Position numbers and translations under genes: made by a program | NCBI RefSeq assembly: GCF_024580735.1 | Contig: NZ_JANIJX010000003.1 | Location: forward strand, 124,001-188,000 | Origin: Brevibacterium moorei | GTDB lineage: Bacteria > Actinomycetota > Actinomycetes > Actinomycetales > Brevibacteriaceae | Direction: 5' to 3' | DNA: 64,000 nucleotides | The notes under the pieces: model-generated | Told to the model about the DNA's origin: nothing | Seen by the model: the letters and a program-made list of their open reading frames with translations, nothing else | Database searches by the model: none | Part shown: in pieces, positions 33,412 to 41,763 of the stretch | How positions within the stretch are numbered: position 1 is the first letter of the stretch | Layout: each line of letters starts with the position of its first letter

Positions 33412-33661
33412 CCAGCCCGAGGCCCAGTCCGTCGCCGCCGCGGCAGCCGCCGGCGACCGTGTCGGGGAGCTCGCCGCGATGCGCCGGCGGATCGCCCGCG
33501 CGATCGACGATGAGGGCACGCCCGCCCGGGACCTGGCCGCGCTGACCCGCCGGCAGATCGAGATCGGCAAGGAGATCGAATCGCTCCAGGCTCAGGAGGA
33601 AGAGGAGGCGACCCATGGTGGCGTCTCTGAAGACGAGGCCTTCGACCCGGACGAGGTCTGA
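33359..33661 (+). CDS. Terminase small subunit (actinophage type)
   Basis: 100 residues. Central helical hairpin GELAAMRRRIARAIDDEGTP-ARDLAALTRRQIEIGKEIES and acidic tail DEAFDPDEV match the short small-terminase proteins of actinophages. ATG follows TTGGAGGAAGC. Its end overlaps the large-subunit start by 47 bp. It recognises phage DNA for packaging. Confidence 0.75.
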   Translation: MAVKLHAVAAEEPHVQPDQPEAQSVAAAAAAGDRVGELAAMRRRIARAIDDEGTPARDLAALTRRQIEIGKEIESLQAQEEEEATHGGVSEDEAFDPDEV

Positions 33662-35087
33662 GCGGAAGCTCTCGGAGGTCGCCTCCCACCTGGTCATCCC
33701 CTCGGGGATCACCACCACCGCCTGGCCCGGCGTCCGTGACCGCTGCGCGAGCTTCGGCGTGGGCTTCGACCGGTGGCAGACCGGCATCGGCCAGGTCGCC
33801 CTGGGCAAACGCGAGACCGGCAAGTACGCCGCGGGCATCGGCGGCGTCGTCATGTCCATCCCCCGCCAGGTCGGCAAGACCTACCTGATCGGCTGGATGC
33901 TCTTCGCGCTGGCCACGATCCTGCCGAAGCTGACTATCATCTGGACGGCCCACCGCACCCGCACCGCCGACGAAACGTTCATGGACATGTCGGCCATGGC
34001 CAAGCGGCGCCGCGCCGCGAAGCACGTCGCCAACATTCGCTCGGGCAACGGCCGCCAGGAGATCGAATTCACCAACGGCTCCCGGATCCTCTTCGGCGCT
34101 CGCGAGTCCGGATTCGGCCGCGGTTTCGCCAAGGTCGACGTGCTGGTCCTCGATGAGGCGCAGATCCTCTCCGAGAAGGCCATGGAGGACATGGTCCCGG
34201 CCACGAACGCCGCACCCAACGGCCTGGTCTTCATGATGGGCACGCCACCGCGGCCCACGGACCCCGGAGAAGTGTTCACGAATCGTCGCCAGAAGGCCCT
34301 GGACGGCAACGAGAACACCCTGTACGTGGAGATGTCCGCCGACAAGGACGCGAACCCGGACGACCGCCGCCAGCTGCGCAAGGCGAACCCGTCCTACCCG
34401 CACCGGACCTCCGAAGAGGCGATCCAGCGTATGCGCGACCTGCTCGGCCCCGACAGCTTCAAGCGTGAGGGACTAGGCATCTGGGACGAGACCCTCAAGC
34501 GCAAGCACCCGATCCCGAAGGCACGCTGGGACAAGCTGCGCGGCACCCCGCCAGACGAGGGCATCGACGCGTTCGGCATCAGGTTCTCCGCAGACGGCGC
34601 CGAGGTCGCGCTCGCCGCGGCCCGCCGCGACCCAGACGGCCAACTCTTCGTCGAGGGCATCCGGTCGGCGCCCATGTCCGCCGGCACTCAGTGGCTCGTC
34701 GACTTCCTCGTAGACCGCAAGGACACCGCCGCGCAGTTCGTCATCGACGGCCGTAACGGCGTCGGCTACCTCGTCGAAGCCCTCCGCGAGGAAGGCGTGC
34801 GCAACAAGCGGCTCATCTGGACGCCGACCGCAGACCAGGTCATCACCGCCCACACGATGTTCCTCGAGGCCGTCAAGCAGGGCACCCTGTCCCACTCGGG
34901 CCAGCCCGAACTCGATGCCCAGGTCGAAGGCGCCGGCCGCCGCGCGATCGGCAAGGCCGGCGGCTGGGGCTGGGAAGCCCCCGAAGATGGCTCCGTGACC
35001 CTGCTCGAAGCCGCCACCACCGCGGCCTGGGCCGCCAAGACAACCCGCCGCCGTCCCCGCAAGGGAGGCCGCAAACAGATCCTCTAG
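33615..35087 (+). CDS. terL: Terminase large subunit
   Basis: 490 residues. ATPase with Walker A SIPRQVGKTY (81-90) and Walker B VLVLDEAQ (about 175-182), motif MGTPPRPTDP, and a C-terminal RNase-H-like nuclease domain with acidic residues around FSADGAEVALAAAR and VIDGRNGVGYL. The motor that fills the capsid. The start at 33615 lies inside the small subunit; ATGs further in are possible. Confidence 0.95.
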   Translation: MVASLKTRPSTRTRSERKLSEVASHLVIPSGITTTAWPGVRDRCASFGVGFDRWQTGIGQVALGKRETGKYAAGIGGVVMSIPRQVGKTYLIGWMLFALATILPKLTIIWTAHRTRTADETFMDMSAMAKRRRAAKHVANIRSGNGRQEIEFTNGSRILFGARESGFGRGFAKVDVLVLDEAQILSEKAMEDMVPATNAAPNGLVFMMGTPPRPTDPGEVFTNRRQKALDGNENTLYVEMSADKDANPDDRRQLRKANPSYPHRTSEEAIQRMRDLLGPDSFKREGLGIWDETLKRKHPIPKARWDKLRGTPPDEGIDAFGIRFSADGAEVALAAARRDPDGQLFVEGIRSAPMSAGTQWLVDFLVDRKDTAAQFVIDGRNGVGYLVEALREEGVRNKRLIWTPTADQVITAHTMFLEAVKQGTLSHSGQPELDAQVEGAGRRAIGKAGGWGWEAPEDGSVTLLEAATTAAWAAKTTRRRPRKGGRKQIL

Positions 35088-35099
35088 AAGGGAGTCGCC

Positions 35100-36527
35100 G
35101 TGGAGTGGACCGCCAACGATATCCAGAACATCAAGATCACTGGCATCGACGACGCGGAACTGGCCACCATCAAGAAGCTCTTCACCGTCTGGCGCGCCCG
35201 CCGCGAGAAGAACATGAAGCGGTCCCTCTACTACGACACCGAACAGGCCTTCAAGGACCTCGGCATCGCCCTGCCGCCCCAGCTGAAGAAGGCCAAGTTT
35301 TGCCTCGGCTGGGCCACCCAGGCCGTCCGCAAACCCGCCATGCGCTCGCAGTTCGACGGCCTGCGCCTACCCGGTTCGGAAAATCCGTTCGAACTCGGCG
35401 AACTGTTGGCCGTGAACAATTTTGGCCTGTACCTGGGTCAGGCGATCGTTTCGGCCTACACGCACGGCATGGCCCTGTACACGGTCACCAAGGGCGGTCC
35501 GGGGGAGTCCCCGGTGCAGATGCACGCCCACTCCGCCGAGAACGTCGCCGCCCTATGGGATCCCCGCCTGCGTCGCCTGGCCGCGGCCCTGACGATCGCC
35601 GAATACTCCACGGACAAGCCCAAGCGGTTCACCGTCTACCTGCCCGACGCCGTCATCGAATGCCAGTTCACCAAGACCACCGGCTGGACGGCCGAACGGC
35701 TCCCGAACCCGATCGGCCGCGTCCTGGCCGTGCCGATCACCCACGACCCCCAGCTGCGCCGCCAGTTTGGCCGGTCCCGCCTGACGAACTCCGTCATGGG
35801 GCTCACCGACATGGCAGCCCGCAGCTACGTCCGCATGGAGGGCAACGCCGAACTCTACTCCGCCCCACAGCTCGCCCTACTCGGCGTCGACGAGGCAGCC
35901 TACGAGGACATGTCCGAAACGCGCCGTTTCAAGCTGGCCATGCGCCGCCTCCTGGCGATCACGAAGGATGAGGACGGCGACACCCCCAGCCTGCAGCAGC
36001 TCACCCAGGCATCCATGACACCGCACAGTGACATGCTGCGCACCATCGCGATGGCGTTCACCGGAGAGACCGGCATCCCACCGTCGTCCCTCGGCGTCCT
36101 CCACGACAACCCCGCCAGTGCCGAGGCGATCCGCGCCGCCGAGCACGACCTGCTCATCGACGCGACCTACCAGAACAAATACGTGCTCTCCGCACAGGTC
36201 CGCGATCTCATGATCCTCACCGTCATGGTCCGCGACACGCTGACCGAAGAGCCGGCCGACTGGTGGAAGCTCACCACCAGGTTCGCCGACCCTGAGTTCC
36301 GCAGCCAGGCCGCAGGCGCCGACGCAGTCCAGAAGCTCTCCGCCTCCATGGACCAGCTCGTCAAACACCCCGTCCTCCTCGAACAAGTGTTCGACGAGGG
36401 TCAGGTGCAGCGCATCCTCGACGACCAGCGCCGCGCCCGCGGATCCAACCTGGTCGACAACCTCCTCGGACAGGCCCCGGGCAGCGAACCGGAACCGGCC
36501 ACCACCGACGCCCCCGGACGGGGTTGA
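35100..36527 (+). CDS. Portal protein (SPP1 gp6-like)
   Basis: 475 residues from GTG 35100 (GAAGGGAG upstream). KLFTVWRARREKNMKRSLYY near 25, a central stem/wing region (GRVLAVPITHDPQLRRQFGRS; AARSYVRMEGNAEL) and ASAEAIRAAEHDL are typical of Gp6-like portals. The C terminus seems to end early: the expected last about 50 residues appear in another frame at 36538-36699. Confidence 0.92.
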   Translation: MEWTANDIQNIKITGIDDAELATIKKLFTVWRARREKNMKRSLYYDTEQAFKDLGIALPPQLKKAKFCLGWATQAVRKPAMRSQFDGLRLPGSENPFELGELLAVNNFGLYLGQAIVSAYTHGMALYTVTKGGPGESPVQMHAHSAENVAALWDPRLRRLAAALTIAEYSTDKPKRFTVYLPDAVIECQFTKTTGWTAERLPNPIGRVLAVPITHDPQLRRQFGRSRLTNSVMGLTDMAARSYVRMEGNAELYSAPQLALLGVDEAAYEDMSETRRFKLAMRRLLAITKDEDGDTPSLQQLTQASMTPHSDMLRTIAMAFTGETGIPPSSLGVLHDNPASAEAIRAAEHDLLIDATYQNKYVLSAQVRDLMILTVMVRDTLTEEPADWWKLTTRFADPEFRSQAAGADAVQKLSASMDQLVKHPVLLEQVFDEGQVQRILDDQRRARGSNLVDNLLGQAPGSEPEPATTDAPGRG

Positions 36528-36537
36528 CGCCACCGAC

Positions 36538-36699
36538 ATGAAGGCCCGCTTCGACGCCCTCGGCATCGCAATCCGCTCCGGCGTCGACCCCGACGACGCA
36601 GCACGCCGCCTGGGCCTGACCGGGGTGAAGTTCACCGGAGCGATCCCCGTATCGTTCCGCCCACCCCGAACCGAAGCGGACGACCTCGAGGACAAGTAA
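36538..36699 (+). CDS. Separate small frame encoding a portal-C-terminus-like peptide
   Basis: 53 residues (MKARFDALGIAIRSGVDPDD ... ending ADDLEDK). In actinophage portals of this family a segment of this type (a few residues, then GV-x-P-x-x-A-A-x-x-L-G-L and F-T-G-A-x-P-V) forms the C terminus. Its frame is open back into the portal gene past the C5 run at 36511-36515, where a one-base shift would make one 530-residue portal. It has no ribosome site of its own. Confidence 0.6.
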   Translation: MKARFDALGIAIRSGVDPDDAARRLGLTGVKFTGAIPVSFRPPRTEADDLEDK

Positions 36700-37857
36700 A
36701 TGCCAACCCGCGCCCAGACCAACCGCCTCGCAGACGCTCAGAACGCCGTCACCGACCAGGTCCAACAGGAACTGGCCCGCATCTGGGCCAAGCTCGACGC
36801 CGACCCGCTCCGCGCTCGCCAACAGCTCGAGGAGATCTTCCCGGCCCTGCTGGAGAAGTTCGGCGATGTGGCGGCCACGGCGGCGGCCGAATGGTTTGAA
36901 GAGCGCACAGGCCAGCGTGCAGTCCTCGCCGACCCCATACCCGCCGACCAGGCCAACAGTTCACTCCGTTGGGCTATGGGCCCCGCCTTCGACGGCGACT
37001 GGGACACTGCGCTCGCCAACCTGGCCAGTGTCGCTGATCGCCTGGTAAGGGCCCAGGGCAAGGACACAGTGCAGACCTCGGCTCAGCGACGGAAGGTCCG
37101 CTTCGCACGGGTGCCAGCCGGGCGGACCACCTGTTCGTTCTGCACCATGCTCGCCTCCCGTGGATTCGTCTACACCGACCGGAATACAGCTGGTGGGCTC
37201 AATCGGTATCACGCGCACTGTGATTGCCAGATCGTCCCGGAAGATGGCACTGTGCCGGCCGGGTACGACCCGGAAGCGCTCTACGACCAGTACCAGGAAG
37301 CCCGCTCTCAGCTGCCCGATGACGGTAAGTACGCCACCGCCGAAGAGATCATGACGAAGATGCGCGAGCTTCACCCGGAGAGGTACACGGACGGTATCTG
37401 GCCGAGACTCCCCACCGGGACGAGCAAGGATGGGACGCTCCAACTGAGCAAGTACGAGCAGCATAGACGCGACCTTCTGGCCCGCCTATACCAAGAGGGG
37501 AAGACCTCAGGGGGCGACTACCTGATGCCTCCAAAGCACCCAGCAGAACCGCCCGAATGGTGGCCGACTGATCTGCCGGCACTACGCTCTAAAGAATGGA
37601 ACCACATTCTCTATGGATTCGGGTCCGGGGGTGCTCACCAAAAGGGGTACGAATGGATCAGCGGAGGGACGCCGTTTCCGCCGACATGGGGGCCTGAGAA
37701 GATCGCCCAGAACATCGCAGAATTCCTCCAGACGGTTGACATAACCGACACGTCGCAGGCGACCTACGAGGGTATGATTGAGGGATCACCGATCAGAGTG
37801 GCCATTGGACGAAGGAAAGGAAAAGCCCGTGTTATCACAGCGTTCCCTCCTAGCTGA
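36700..37857 (+). CDS. MuF minor capsid protein fused to an EndoU-type nuclease toxin
   Basis: 385 residues. Residues 1-190 are the MuF-like head protein with CSFC and YHAHCDCQIVP near 147-175. Residues about 295-385 are an EndoU-like RNase: WNHILYGFGSGGAHQKGY gives the two histidines of the H-I-x-x-G ... G-x-H pattern, GGTPFPPTWGPEKI follows, and ARVITAFPP closes the fold. Such MuF polymorphic toxins are known from temperate phages and are carried in the virion. GC drops from about 37,150 on, as for a swapped-in toxin cassette. The next gene overlaps its end and may encode immunity. Confidence 0.85.
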   Translation: MPTRAQTNRLADAQNAVTDQVQQELARIWAKLDADPLRARQQLEEIFPALLEKFGDVAATAAAEWFEERTGQRAVLADPIPADQANSSLRWAMGPAFDGDWDTALANLASVADRLVRAQGKDTVQTSAQRRKVRFARVPAGRTTCSFCTMLASRGFVYTDRNTAGGLNRYHAHCDCQIVPEDGTVPAGYDPEALYDQYQEARSQLPDDGKYATAEEIMTKMRELHPERYTDGIWPRLPTGTSKDGTLQLSKYEQHRRDLLARLYQEGKTSGGDYLMPPKHPAEPPEWWPTDLPALRSKEWNHILYGFGSGGAHQKGYEWISGGTPFPPTWGPEKIAQNIAEFLQTVDITDTSQATYEGMIEGSPIRVAIGRRKGKARVITAFPPS

Positions 37858-38134
37858 CCAACCCACGATGGAAATGATCGCCCAGGACCTCATCGACCTC
37901 ATCCGGTCGGAGATCGGAGATGACCGGGCCGTCGAGATCCAAGACGTGCTGCACGCCGATGGGCCAATGGCACCGGTGACCATGGCCGTTGATCAGCTTG
38001 TCGAACACCACGTCCGGGTGCCAGCCGACCTGATGCAGCGCTTCGCGCGGGTGGCTGAAGAAACTGGCGACACCGAAGACTATGCCGACCTGTATGCCGA
38101 CCAGCAAGCGATCGTAGCCAGACAGCCGGTCTAG
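37829..38134 (+). CDS. Candidate immunity protein for the EndoU toxin
   Basis: 101 residues from GTG 37829 with GAAGGAAAGG upstream, overlapping the toxin gene by 29 bp. Acidic, all-helical (MIAQDLIDLIRSEIGDD; LVEHHVRVPADLMQRFARVA; DTEDYADLYADQQAIVA). Small acidic proteins directly after a toxin are the usual form of immunity genes. No known immunity family recognised. A strong terminator follows at 38157, so toxin tail and this gene form a unit. Confidence 0.65.
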   Translation: MLSQRSLLADQPTMEMIAQDLIDLIRSEIGDDRAVEIQDVLHADGPMAPVTMAVDQLVEHHVRVPADLMQRFARVAEETGDTEDYADLYADQQAIVARQPV

Positions 38135-38156
38135 ACCGGCTCAGCATATAGTCCAA

Positions 38157-38184
38157 CCCCCGACCACCCATCGGGGGTTTTCTT
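38157..38184 (+). terminator. Rho-independent terminator after the toxin-immunity pair
   Basis: Perfect stem CCCCCGA / TCGGGGG with a 7-base loop, followed by TTTTCTT. It stands in the middle of the late operon, so scaffold and capsid genes downstream need read-through or their own promoter. Downstream, 38185-38279 holds two more GC hairpins ahead of the scaffold gene. Confidence 0.9.
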
Positions 38185-38279
38185 ATGCCCGGAAGCGCTC
38201 CGGGCTCCACGATTTTCGGGCCCCGCACGGGGCCTGTGCCATATCCGATTGCCGCACGGCATGAAAGGACGGTGCCCTC

Positions 38280-38738
38280 ATGGGTGACACCACCGCCAGC
38301 ACCACCGACCCGAAGACCCCGCCGCCGGCGCCCGCCGGGGACCAGACCGATTGGGAGGCGAAGTACCACGCCGCCGTCGCCGAGTCCCGCAAGTGGGAGA
38401 CCCGCGCGAAGTCCAATCGTGACGAACGGGACGCGGCCCAGACTCGGGCGACCGAGCTGGAGCAGGCGAACCAGGGCCTCACGGACAAGGTCGCGGGGTT
38501 CGAAACGGCGAAGGCCCGCACGGACCTCGTCGCGAAGATCGCCGGTGAGAAGAACGTCGACGCCACAGTCCTGGCCCTCATGGCCGGGGACACGGAGGAC
38601 GCGCTCACGAAGGCGGCGGAAACCCTGCAGGGCGCGGCACCGTCAGCGCCGGTCGTTCCCAGCGCCGGTGACAATCCTCCGGCGCCGCCGGTGTCCGAGG
38701 AGATGCAGGCCGTTCGCAGCCTGTTCAGCAACGACTAA
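38280..38738 (+). CDS. Capsid scaffolding protein
   Basis: 152 residues. Proline-rich start, then a long coiled coil (WEAKYHAAVAESRKWETRAK ... LEQANQGLTDKVAGFETAK) and a helical tail ending RSLFSND. Length, coiled coil and place directly before the major capsid gene mark it as scaffold. AAAGGA before the ATG. Confidence 0.88.
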   Translation: MGDTTASTTDPKTPPPAPAGDQTDWEAKYHAAVAESRKWETRAKSNRDERDAAQTRATELEQANQGLTDKVAGFETAKARTDLVAKIAGEKNVDATVLALMAGDTEDALTKAAETLQGAAPSAPVVPSAGDNPPAPPVSEEMQAVRSLFSND

Positions 38739-38753
38739 CAGAAGGAGGCCCTG

Positions 38754-39704
38754 ATGGCTGTATTCGACAGCAAGCAGGCCAAGGTGCTCATGCCGCGCAC
38801 GATCGCTGACGGCATGATCACGAAGACCCAGTCCACATCGACGGTCGCGAAGCTCTCGGCGTCCGAGCCGCAGAAGTTCGGCGAGGTCGACTACATCATT
38901 TTCGACGACTTCCCCCGCGCCGAGTTCGTCGAGGAAGGCGCCGACAAGGGGTCGACCTCGGGCGGGTTCCGATCGGTGACTGCGAAGCCGCACAAGGCTC
39001 AGGTCACGATGCGGTTCAACGAGGAAGTCCAGTGGATGGACGAGGACAACCAGCTCGGTATCCTCGACCAGCTGGGCGCCAAGGGCTCCGAGGCCCTGTC
39101 CCGCGCCCTGGACCTGGGCCTGTACCACCGCATCAACCCCCTGTCCGGAGCGGTCATCACCGGGTGGGACAACTACCTGACGTCGACGACCAACGTCGTC
39201 ACCGACGACGACGAGTTCGATCAGGTGATCCGCGAGGCCGTGGGCCTGCTGGTCAACCGCGACGACGACCCCATTACCCCGACCGGCCTGGCCCTGGCCC
39301 CGGATGCGGTCTGGGACCTGGCCAACCTTCAGGGGAAGCTGGCCAACGGCGACCCGTCCGGCCAGCAGCGCTACCCGAACCTCGGCTTGGGCGCCAACAT
39401 CGAGTCCTTCCTGGGCCTGAATGCGGCCTCCGGCTCGACCGTCTCCGGCAAGCCCGAAGCCGCCAAGCCCACGGGCGTGCGCGGCATCGTCGGCGATTAC
39501 ACGAACGGAATCCGCTGGGGCATCCAGCGGGATCTGCCAATCGAGCTGATCCGCTTCGGCGACCCGGACGGCGGCGGAGACCTCAAGCGGAAGAACCAGA
39601 TCGCCCTTCGCCTCGAGCTGGTCTATGGCTGGTACGTCTTCGCGGACCGCTTCGCCGTGATCAAGGCCGCCGGCGCCGATGAGGGTGGCGACGCGGGGGA
39701 ATGA
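38754..39704 (+). CDS. Major capsid protein
   Basis: 316 residues with HK97-like features: N-arm, then DFPRAEFVEEGADKGSTSGG, a spine segment with RFNEEVQWMDED, and a beta-rich P-domain ending VYGWYVFADRFAVIKAA. An acidic glycine tail DEGGDAGE is shared in sequence with the end of the major tail gene. AGAAGGAGG before the ATG. Confidence 0.92.
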   Translation: MAVFDSKQAKVLMPRTIADGMITKTQSTSTVAKLSASEPQKFGEVDYIIFDDFPRAEFVEEGADKGSTSGGFRSVTAKPHKAQVTMRFNEEVQWMDEDNQLGILDQLGAKGSEALSRALDLGLYHRINPLSGAVITGWDNYLTSTTNVVTDDDEFDQVIREAVGLLVNRDDDPITPTGLALAPDAVWDLANLQGKLANGDPSGQQRYPNLGLGANIESFLGLNAASGSTVSGKPEAAKPTGVRGIVGDYTNGIRWGIQRDLPIELIRFGDPDGGGDLKRKNQIALRLELVYGWYVFADRFAVIKAAGADEGGDAGE

Positions 39705-39749
39705 CCGCCCGCTACCAGGCCGCGTACTGACCGGCCTGGTAGCGGGCGG
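39705..39749 (+). terminator. Hairpin immediately after the capsid stop codon
   Basis: An 18-bp perfect stem (39705-39722 with 39732-39749) starts one base after the capsid stop. No T run follows, so it is more likely an mRNA-stabilising or attenuating structure than a full terminator. A homologous hairpin follows the major tail gene at 42381. Confidence 0.75.
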
Positions 39750-39792
39750 CCCCGCGCCCACCCACACCCCGAATGACTGATTGGAGACCACC

Positions 39793-40221
39793 ATGGCCGA
39801 ATGGAAGGCGCCCCTCCCGGCGGAAGCCAAGGAGGGAAACTCTGGACACCCGGAGGACCACAACAAGCTCAACGCCGCAGTGAAGGAGATCCGCGATCTG
39901 GTGGACTCCGGCGCGCTCAACGGCAAGGACGGTAAGGGTACGCCCGGCGATGATGGCCACAGCCCGGTCATCACCTTCGACGGCACCAAGATCGTCGTGG
40001 ACGGCACTGCGGGCCCGGACCTGAAGGGAAAGCCCGGCGACGCTGGCAAGTCCCCCAAGGTGACCATGAACGGCACCAAGATCGTCATCGACGGTGTCGA
40101 GGGCCCGGACCTGAAGGGGGCACCGGGCGACAAGGGTAAGGACTCGGACGTGACCAAGGCGGCATTCGATGCCCTGGCCGCCCGCGTGACCAAGCTGGAA
40201 ACGCCGCCCACCGAGGGCTGA
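39793..40221 (+). CDS. Head fibre / capsid decoration protein, collagen-like
   Basis: 142 residues. N-terminal capsid-binding part (PEDHNKLNAAVKEIRDLVDS), then G-K-D-G-K collagen-like triplets and two copies of the repeat S-P-x-V-T-x-(D/N)-G-T-K-I-V-x-D-G ... GPDLKG, and a C-terminal helix. Resembles phage head-fibre proteins. AATGACTGATTGGAG lies before ATG 39793. Confidence 0.8.
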   Translation: MAEWKAPLPAEAKEGNSGHPEDHNKLNAAVKEIRDLVDSGALNGKDGKGTPGDDGHSPVITFDGTKIVVDGTAGPDLKGKPGDAGKSPKVTMNGTKIVIDGVEGPDLKGAPGDKGKDSDVTKAAFDALAARVTKLETPPTEG

Positions 40222-40236
40222 TAAGGAGGTCTGGCC

Positions 40237-40734
40237 ATGGCCGATGAGACACCACCTCCGGTCGAGCCCTGGCCCATGGCCACGGTCGAAGACCTGAAGG
40301 CCCGCTGGCCGGACTTCCCACCCGGGGCCGACGCCCACGCGGGAGTCCTCCTCGAGGACGCCTCGCAGTTCATCATCGACGTCTGTCCCACCGCGGTCCA
40401 CGCCACGGCGTCCACGCGCCGGCGGATCGTCTGCGCGGTCGTCCGCCGGGCCATGGCCGCCGAAGCCTCCGACATGGACGGCCTGTCCCAGCAGTCGCTG
40501 ACCACGGGCCCGTTCGCCATGTCCCAGACACCCGCCAACCCGCACGGGGACTTCTACCTGACCAAGGCCGAGAAGAAGGCCCTGGGCCAGGGCGGGCAGA
40601 AGGCATTCGGCGTGGACATTGCCGGTGGCGGCCCGGCCTGTGAGCACCAGCCCTGGTGCTCACAGTTCTTCGGCGCTCGCTCCTGCTCGTGTGGCGCGGA
40701 CCTGACCGGGGGTGAGCCCCTATGGGAGCGGTGA
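40237..40734 (+). CDS. Head-tail connector (Gp15/gp19-like adaptor)
   Basis: 165 residues. VEDLKARWPDFPPGADAHAG, VLLEDASQFIIDVCPT, and RRRIVCAVVRRAM form the helical core of head-completion adaptors; the C terminus has Cys-rich CEHQPWCSQFFGARSCSCG. AAGGAGG before the ATG. First of four small connector genes. Confidence 0.85.
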   Translation: MADETPPPVEPWPMATVEDLKARWPDFPPGADAHAGVLLEDASQFIIDVCPTAVHATASTRRRIVCAVVRRAMAAEASDMDGLSQQSLTTGPFAMSQTPANPHGDFYLTKAEKKALGQGGQKAFGVDIAGGGPACEHQPWCSQFFGARSCSCGADLTGGEPLWER

Positions 40735-41069
40735 GGCACCCGCACGGGGAGACCATCACCGTCCACCCCTACATAGACGGAGCCTTGGACGCCAACGGCA
40801 ACCCGGTCCCGGCGTTCGGCGACGACTACACCCGCACGGGTATCGCCGTCGCCCCGCACGTCGAACCGGCCGAGATCGATCCGAACCGACGCATGGTCGT
40901 CGACGGATTCGACCTCTACGACACCGTCGACACGCCAGTCACCGACCGGGACCACATCACCGTCCGCGGCCACCGCTACCGCGTCGTCGGCGAGATCGCA
41001 CGATGGTCCGACCCCTTCAAGGCTGCACAGTCCGGGGCCGTCATCACCATCACCCGAGCGAAAGGCTGA
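40722..41069 (+). CDS. Head closure / stopper protein
   Basis: 115 residues, beta-rich (GETITVHPYIDGALDANGNP; HITVRGHRYRVVGEI), like actinophage head-tail stoppers. Overlaps the previous gene by 13 bp. Position between adaptor and HK97-gp10-like protein supports the call. Confidence 0.75.
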   Translation: MGAVRHPHGETITVHPYIDGALDANGNPVPAFGDDYTRTGIAVAPHVEPAEIDPNRRMVVDGFDLYDTVDTPVTDRDHITVRGHRYRVVGEIARWSDPFKAAQSGAVITITRAKG

Positions 41070-41071
41070 CC

Positions 41072-41335
41072 ATGGCCAAAGGCAAGATCAAGCTCAACAC
41101 CAAGGCCTTCGCCCAGCTGCGCAACTCCGCCGAGGTGATGGCCGACCTGAACCGCCGCGCCCGCAAGATCTCCAACGCCGCCGGCGAAGGCTTCGAAGCC
41201 CACGACGCCCAACCGGGCACCAAGGGCCGCAACCCCCGCGCACGCGCATCAGTCGGCACCGACAGCCTCAAAGGCCGCCGCCGCCAAGCCCAGGACAACG
41301 TCCTCCAAAAGGCACTGAACGCAGGGAGGCAGTAA
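41072..41335 (+). CDS. HK97 gp10-like tail completion protein
   Basis: 87 residues. KLNTKAFAQLRNSAEVMADL, RRARKISNAAGEGFEAHDAQ, then a basic stretch (NPRARASVGTDSLKGRRRQA), as in minor tail gp10-like proteins of actinophages. Start 41072 after GAAAGG. Overlaps the next ATG by one base. Confidence 0.8.
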   Translation: MAKGKIKLNTKAFAQLRNSAEVMADLNRRARKISNAAGEGFEAHDAQPGTKGRNPRARASVGTDSLKGRRRQAQDNVLQKALNAGRQ

Positions 41336-41703
41336 TGCCCGAATTCCCCAGCGCTCGCCGCCTGCTGCGGGAGCATCTGGCGGGCCTGCTCGACGTGCCC
41401 GTGGTGACGCGGGTGCCTGCGGAGAGGCCGCCGGGGTTCGTGCGGATCCTCAACGCCGGGGGCGCCGGCCGCCTGGGTCCGGTCCTCGAGGAGGTCGCGC
41501 TGACTGTCGAATCGTGGGACGACTCGGAGGTCGTGGCCGAGGATCGCGCCAACCATATCCGGGGACTCCTGTGCGAGGCACCGGAGTGGGCGGGCCGCCC
41601 GGTCTACCGGTATCGGGAGTCGGGCCCGCCGGTCGATCTGCCGGACGAATCCGAGCAGCACCGGTTCACATTCACTCTCACGATCCGGCTCAGGGGAACC
41701 TGA
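41335..41703 (+). CDS. Tail terminator protein
   Basis: 122 residues. FPSARRLLREHLAGLLDVPV, VRILNAGG, and EEVALTVESWDDSEVVAEDR are the pattern of tail terminators in this connector cluster; ends in a beta strand RFTFTLTIRL. GGGAGG before the ATG. Confidence 0.78.
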   Translation: MPEFPSARRLLREHLAGLLDVPVVTRVPAERPPGFVRILNAGGAGRLGPVLEEVALTVESWDDSEVVAEDRANHIRGLLCEAPEWAGRPVYRYRESGPPVDLPDESEQHRFTFTLTIRLRGT

Positions 41704-41763
41704 GCCGGCACGCTTCATGCACTCCAAAGGGGCCTACGCAAATCCTGCTGAGGAGCACGCATC

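Noticed and set aside
38643..40538. 631-residue leftward frame opposite capsid and head-fibre genes
   Set aside because: Composition of an antisense shadow; crosses several clear gene boundaries.
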